Positions 20,524 to 23,155 of a stretch of 23,155 bases of DNA are shown here, piece after piece. The notes under the pieces were generated by a model. The model was not told the DNA's origin, did not search any database, and saw only the letters and a program-made list of their open reading frames with translations. Made by a program: the position numbers and the translations under genes. Positions within the stretch are counted from its first letter, which is position 1; the number at the start of each line of letters is the position of its first letter. The stretch is from a virus, in the IMG/VR virus record IMGVR_UViG_3300032893_000276, positions 1 through 23,155 of that record. One strand, 5' to 3'.

Positions 20524-22275
20524 GTGGCTACACCCACCCTGGTTCAGCACGTCGTCTGGCAGATGTCGAATGAGGCCGGTAACGCTTTCAAGCTGACGCT
20601 GCCGAATGCGTCGCTTTCTAACAATTGCCTCATCCTGAAGATTTACTACCCATCGGGGGTGAGTGTCAGTTCGATTGTGGACGACTCAAATACGTGGTCC
20701 ACGACTCCTATCGCTACGGTCACGGATGCTGGGAACAGCATCATCGTGGCCGTCTTTGCGGTCTACGGGGCAACGGCTGGTGCGAAGACCATCACCGTGA
20801 CCTTCAGCAGCACGGCGACGACGGCGTTCAATCCCGCGTTTCAGGAGTGGACGAATATCGCCACTTCGTCGGCGCTCGATGGTACGCCGTCTGCGATTGT
20901 TGGAGTGGGCACGAGGGCGGCACCTGGGATTGAGAACATCGCCTCGGGTTCATTCAATACATCATCCGATGGCGATTTGATCCTGCACTTCGGGCAGGTA
21001 ACTGGCTGGGCGAATAACGGAGACGCCGGCCGGTACATGGGCGTGGCCGCGGCTGGACAACTTGACGGCATCTCCAAGATAGACCGCGACACTGGATACA
21101 CGCTCGCTCAGGTAGACCTCGATCAAGGGTACTTCTGTGAGTACACGGTTCAGGCGACTCACGGCGCGACGAACCCAGCCGCAAGGGTTACGGATTACCA
21201 GAATGCCGGGTGGGCTTCGATCACCCTGGCGTTGAAGTCCGCGAGTGCTGGAACGGCCCCGTCTGCGGGGACGCGGGTATTTGGGTTACAGCACTTCAAG
21301 CCCGTAGGAACCGGTGGTACAGGTCTCATCGACTACCCGTGGCAATTCCCGCGGGTGGGTAACACGTTCATCGTTGGAACGTCCGATCCATCGGACCAGA
21401 TCCAGGTATTCGCGATCAACGGTCCGATCAACGGTCCGTGGACCAAGGTGACCTCGACCACTGGTGAGCCCACGATGCTCTACAAGACGAGCGGGATCGC
21501 GACCGACAACGAGGTAATGATCCTCACGCTCTGGGACCAGGCAACGCACAACTACGTGCAGGGATGCATGTACGACATCGTGTACGGTGGCCAGTACGAC
21601 ACGAGCGCGAACGTCAGTAATGGCAGTTTCACGATTCCTGGCAATACGCTTGATTCGCCCGCCATTACTCCGGGAGTTTCCAGCGGAATAGTCGTAAACG
21701 TCGTAGGCCTTGCGACCGGGCCGCCGGACTCTCTGGTGACTCCGGGAGGGGTTTTCGTCTCGGTCTACTACACGGGCGAGTCGGATGCCTCCTCGATGGA
21801 CAATGGCGACTGTCACGGCTTTTATGTCTATTCGAGCAATGCGACTCAACACTGGGTCTATCACGACGCTGGGTCTGGGACTTCCGGGGATGCGAACGGC
21901 GTAGCTGTTTCGATCTCCTCTGGTCCTCAGATCACCTCGCAGCCGACGAACCAGTACGCTTACCCAGGCAGGTCCGTCACTTTCTCGGTTACTGCGAGCG
22001 CTTCGAGCGGTTCTTTGTCATATCAGTGGTACAAGAACGGAAACTCGATCGGGAGTGCCACCTCCTCGACCTATACGTTCACGCCGAACATTCAGACGGG
22101 CGTTGCGGACACGTACTACGTCAAGGTGACCGACAGCAACAGCTTCACGTATAGCGCGACTGTCGAAGTGATTTTCTATTTGCCGATGTTCCCCACGAAA
22201 GGCCTTCATGCCGCTGACCGTGATGACGGTTCTCAGGACTACAAGAGTGAACTGACGCTGCTGCGGTGGTTCTAG
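20524..22275 (+). CDS. Tail fibre/adhesin-like protein with C-terminal Ig domain
   Basis: This 583-residue beta-rich protein begins at GTG 20524, one base after the previous stop. Residues about 1-240 read as one sandwich-type domain and about 250-465 as a second. Residues about 468-551 are an Ig-like domain: QITSQPTNQYAYPGRSVTFS, then LSYQWYKNGNSIGSATSSTY with its Trp and the YxVKVTDS strand. Ig-like domains in phages are common accessories of surface proteins. The last 25 residues (LHAADRDDGSQDYKSELTLL) differ in composition. The TAG stop is followed in the same frame by the next gene. Confidence 0.7.
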   Translation: MATPTLVQHVVWQMSNEAGNAFKLTLPNASLSNNCLILKIYYPSGVSVSSIVDDSNTWSTTPIATVTDAGNSIIVAVFAVYGATAGAKTITVTFSSTATTAFNPAFQEWTNIATSSALDGTPSAIVGVGTRAAPGIENIASGSFNTSSDGDLILHFGQVTGWANNGDAGRYMGVAAAGQLDGISKIDRDTGYTLAQVDLDQGYFCEYTVQATHGATNPAARVTDYQNAGWASITLALKSASAGTAPSAGTRVFGLQHFKPVGTGGTGLIDYPWQFPRVGNTFIVGTSDPSDQIQVFAINGPINGPWTKVTSTTGEPTMLYKTSGIATDNEVMILTLWDQATHNYVQGCMYDIVYGGQYDTSANVSNGSFTIPGNTLDSPAITPGVSSGIVVNVVGLATGPPDSLVTPGGVFVSVYYTGESDASSMDNGDCHGFYVYSSNATQHWVYHDAGSGTSGDANGVAVSISSGPQITSQPTNQYAYPGRSVTFSVTASASSGSLSYQWYKNGNSIGSATSSTYTFTPNIQTGVADTYYVKVTDSNSFTYSATVEVIFYLPMFPTKGLHAADRDDGSQDYKSELTLLRWF

Positions 22276-23155
22276 GTGGACCTGGAACTAAAAAAATGGT
22301 TTGACGAGACCTTCGAGTTCTCAGCCGGTGGTGGTGTTAGCAAGAACCTCGCCGGCCAGAGCGCGACGTTCACTGAGGGCACGCTAACTCGGTCTATCGC
22401 CTACGCGGTCACGGGGCAGTCGGTCGCGTCGACTGAGGGCACGATCAGTCGCGGCGTTTCCTATGCCGTCACTGGTATAGCGATCGCCTCTGCTGAAGGC
22501 GCGATCACCGCAGCGTGGTCTGGAAGTGCCAGTCTCGTCGGCCAAGCAATCACCTCGACGGAAGGTGCCATAACGCCTACCGTCGGCTATGCGGTGACGG
22601 GACAGTCGGGGACCATCACCGAAGGCGCTGTCTCGTACTCGGTCTCGTATGCACTCGTCGGTGAGGCGATCACCTCGACCGAGGGGACGATCACCGCCAG
22701 CACCGGCGGCAATGTCACTCTGTCCCTTGCCGGTCAGCTGATCACCTCGACCGAGGGCACGCTGACGGCCGCATGGTCTGGCAGCGCGTCTCTAGTAGGT
22801 CAGACGCTCACCTCGACCGAAGGTGCTCTCAGCTATACCGTCTCGTATTCGCCAGCCGGTCAGGCACTGACCTCGACTGAGGGGACAGTCACCGACACGG
22901 TGACTTATGGGATGGTCGGTGAGTCGGCGACGCTCACGGAAGGCTCGATCAGCGCTTCCGTCGGCGGCAACGTCACGATCACGCTGACGGGCCTTGCCGC
23001 AGTTTTCAGCGAAGGCACGATCACCGCGACGTGGAGCGGGACGGTCTCGCTTGCCGGCCAGCAGCTTGCCAGCACGGAGGGTGTACCGGCCCGAGAGGTC
23101 GACTACGTCGTCACTGGCCGTTCAGCGACTACCAGCGAAGGGTCGCTGACTTATA
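22276..23155 (+). CDS. Tandem-repeat surface protein, open at window end
   Basis: GTG 22276 directly follows the TAG of the upstream gene and the frame stays open to the window edge, so at least 293 residues are encoded. After a 20-residue start (MDLELKKWFDETFEFSAGGG) come thirteen units of about 20-23 residues with the consensus GQxxTSTEGxIT. The repeats alternate short beta strands, as in beta-helix or stacked-sandwich fibres. Similar GQ...EG/QG repeats occur in phage structural genes as I recall them. No good ribosome binding site is seen, so expression may rely on coupling or read-through from the previous gene. The C-terminus is not visible. Confidence 0.7.
   Translation, partial: MDLELKKWFDETFEFSAGGGVSKNLAGQSATFTEGTLTRSIAYAVTGQSVASTEGTISRGVSYAVTGIAIASAEGAITAAWSGSASLVGQAITSTEGAITPTVGYAVTGQSGTITEGAVSYSVSYALVGEAITSTEGTITASTGGNVTLSLAGQLITSTEGTLTAAWSGSASLVGQTLTSTEGALSYTVSYSPAGQALTSTEGTVTDTVTYGMVGESATLTEGSISASVGGNVTITLTGLAAVFSEGTITATWSGTVSLAGQQLASTEGVPAREVDYVVTGRSATTSEGSLTY
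22336..23155 (+). repeat. Protein-coding tandem repeat array with 258-base super-period
   Basis: Thirteen units of 60-69 bases encode repeats such as VGQAITSTEGAIT, VGEAITSTEGTIT and AGQALTSTEGTVT. Every fourth unit carries the same insert: the WSG tryptophan codon occurs at 22516, 22774 and 23032, exactly 258 bases apart each time. GGNV inserts occur in the unit before. The array is therefore a higher-order repeat of four units (86 residues). Confidence 0.85.

Noticed and set aside
21416-21440. Short tandem repeat ATCAACGGTCCG encoding INGPINGP
   Set aside because: Only two copies within one coding domain; this is ordinary local duplication.
22290-22296. A-AAA-AAA heptamer resembling a -1 frameshift site
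   Set aside because: A shift there leads to a stop codon within three codons, and it lies only five codons into the gene, so a programmed role is unlikely.
1-23155. CRISPR arrays, insertion sequences, integrase, reverse transcriptase or diversity-generating retroelement
   Set aside because: No repeat-spacer pattern, transposase, integrase or reverse transcriptase motif was seen on either strand; the terminal repeats are protein-coding and contiguous.

Overview
This window is part of a tailed double-stranded DNA phage or prophage with a lambda-type packaging and head module. The G+C-rich sequence, frequent GTG and TTG starts, Shine-Dalgarno sites and 4-base ATGA/GTGA gene overlaps suggest a proteobacterial host. 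This is inference, because no host gene, integrase, attachment site, tRNA or CRISPR array is visible.

Layout. (1) Positions 1-2584 hold a tightly overlapping leftward operon: four small genes of unknown function, an unlisted 45-codon basic ORF, a Bet/RecT single-strand annealing protein, a DUF1367 protein, a DUF1364 (YbcO-like) protein and the start of one more gene. (2) Positions 2585-2640 form a divergent control region with a perfect 7+7 bp palindrome overlapping -35-like hexamers. (3) Positions 2641-5611 run rightward: a small Cys-motif protein, a SNF2-like helicase, a beta-type DNA methyltransferase and a MazG-like protein. (4) Positions 5612-5920 have no clear gene but contain at least six hairpins. 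(5) Positions 5921-7296 hold small overlapping genes, including a VRR-NUC-like nuclease, ending in a Q-antiterminator-like gene. (6) Positions 7297-7436 hold three successive hairpins, one with a classic T-tract, as expected of a Q-controlled late leader. (7) Positions 7437-8837 encode two single-span membrane proteins, an unknown protein and a gpZ-like minor tail protein. (8) Positions 8838-8948 are a short A+T-richer gap in the place where cos lies in lambdoid phages. (9) Positions 8949-17854 are the head module: terminase small and large subunits, a mosaic gpW-like protein, small ORFs, portal, a prohead protease-capsid fusion, several small structural genes and a gpFII-like head-tail joiner. 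(10) Positions 17865-23155 are beta-rich, Thr/Ser/Gly-rich virion or adhesin-like proteins, ending in an open tandem-repeat gene that leaves the window.

Working model. The left operon supplies recombination functions and the helicase/methyltransferase/MazG-like set supplies DNA metabolism and possibly protection from host restriction. The Q-like protein would then let transcription read through the hairpin array into the membrane, packaging, head and receptor-binding genes.

The points most worth a second look are the 86-residue higher-order repeat in the last gene and its in-frame TAG boundary with the gene before it, the internal capsid start preceded by a 10-base copy of the next gene's leader, the palindromic divergent promoter with a possible leaderless gene, the hairpin-dense region at 5.6-5.9 kb, and several microproteins below usual annotation cut-offs. 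No wholly new system can be claimed from sequence alone.
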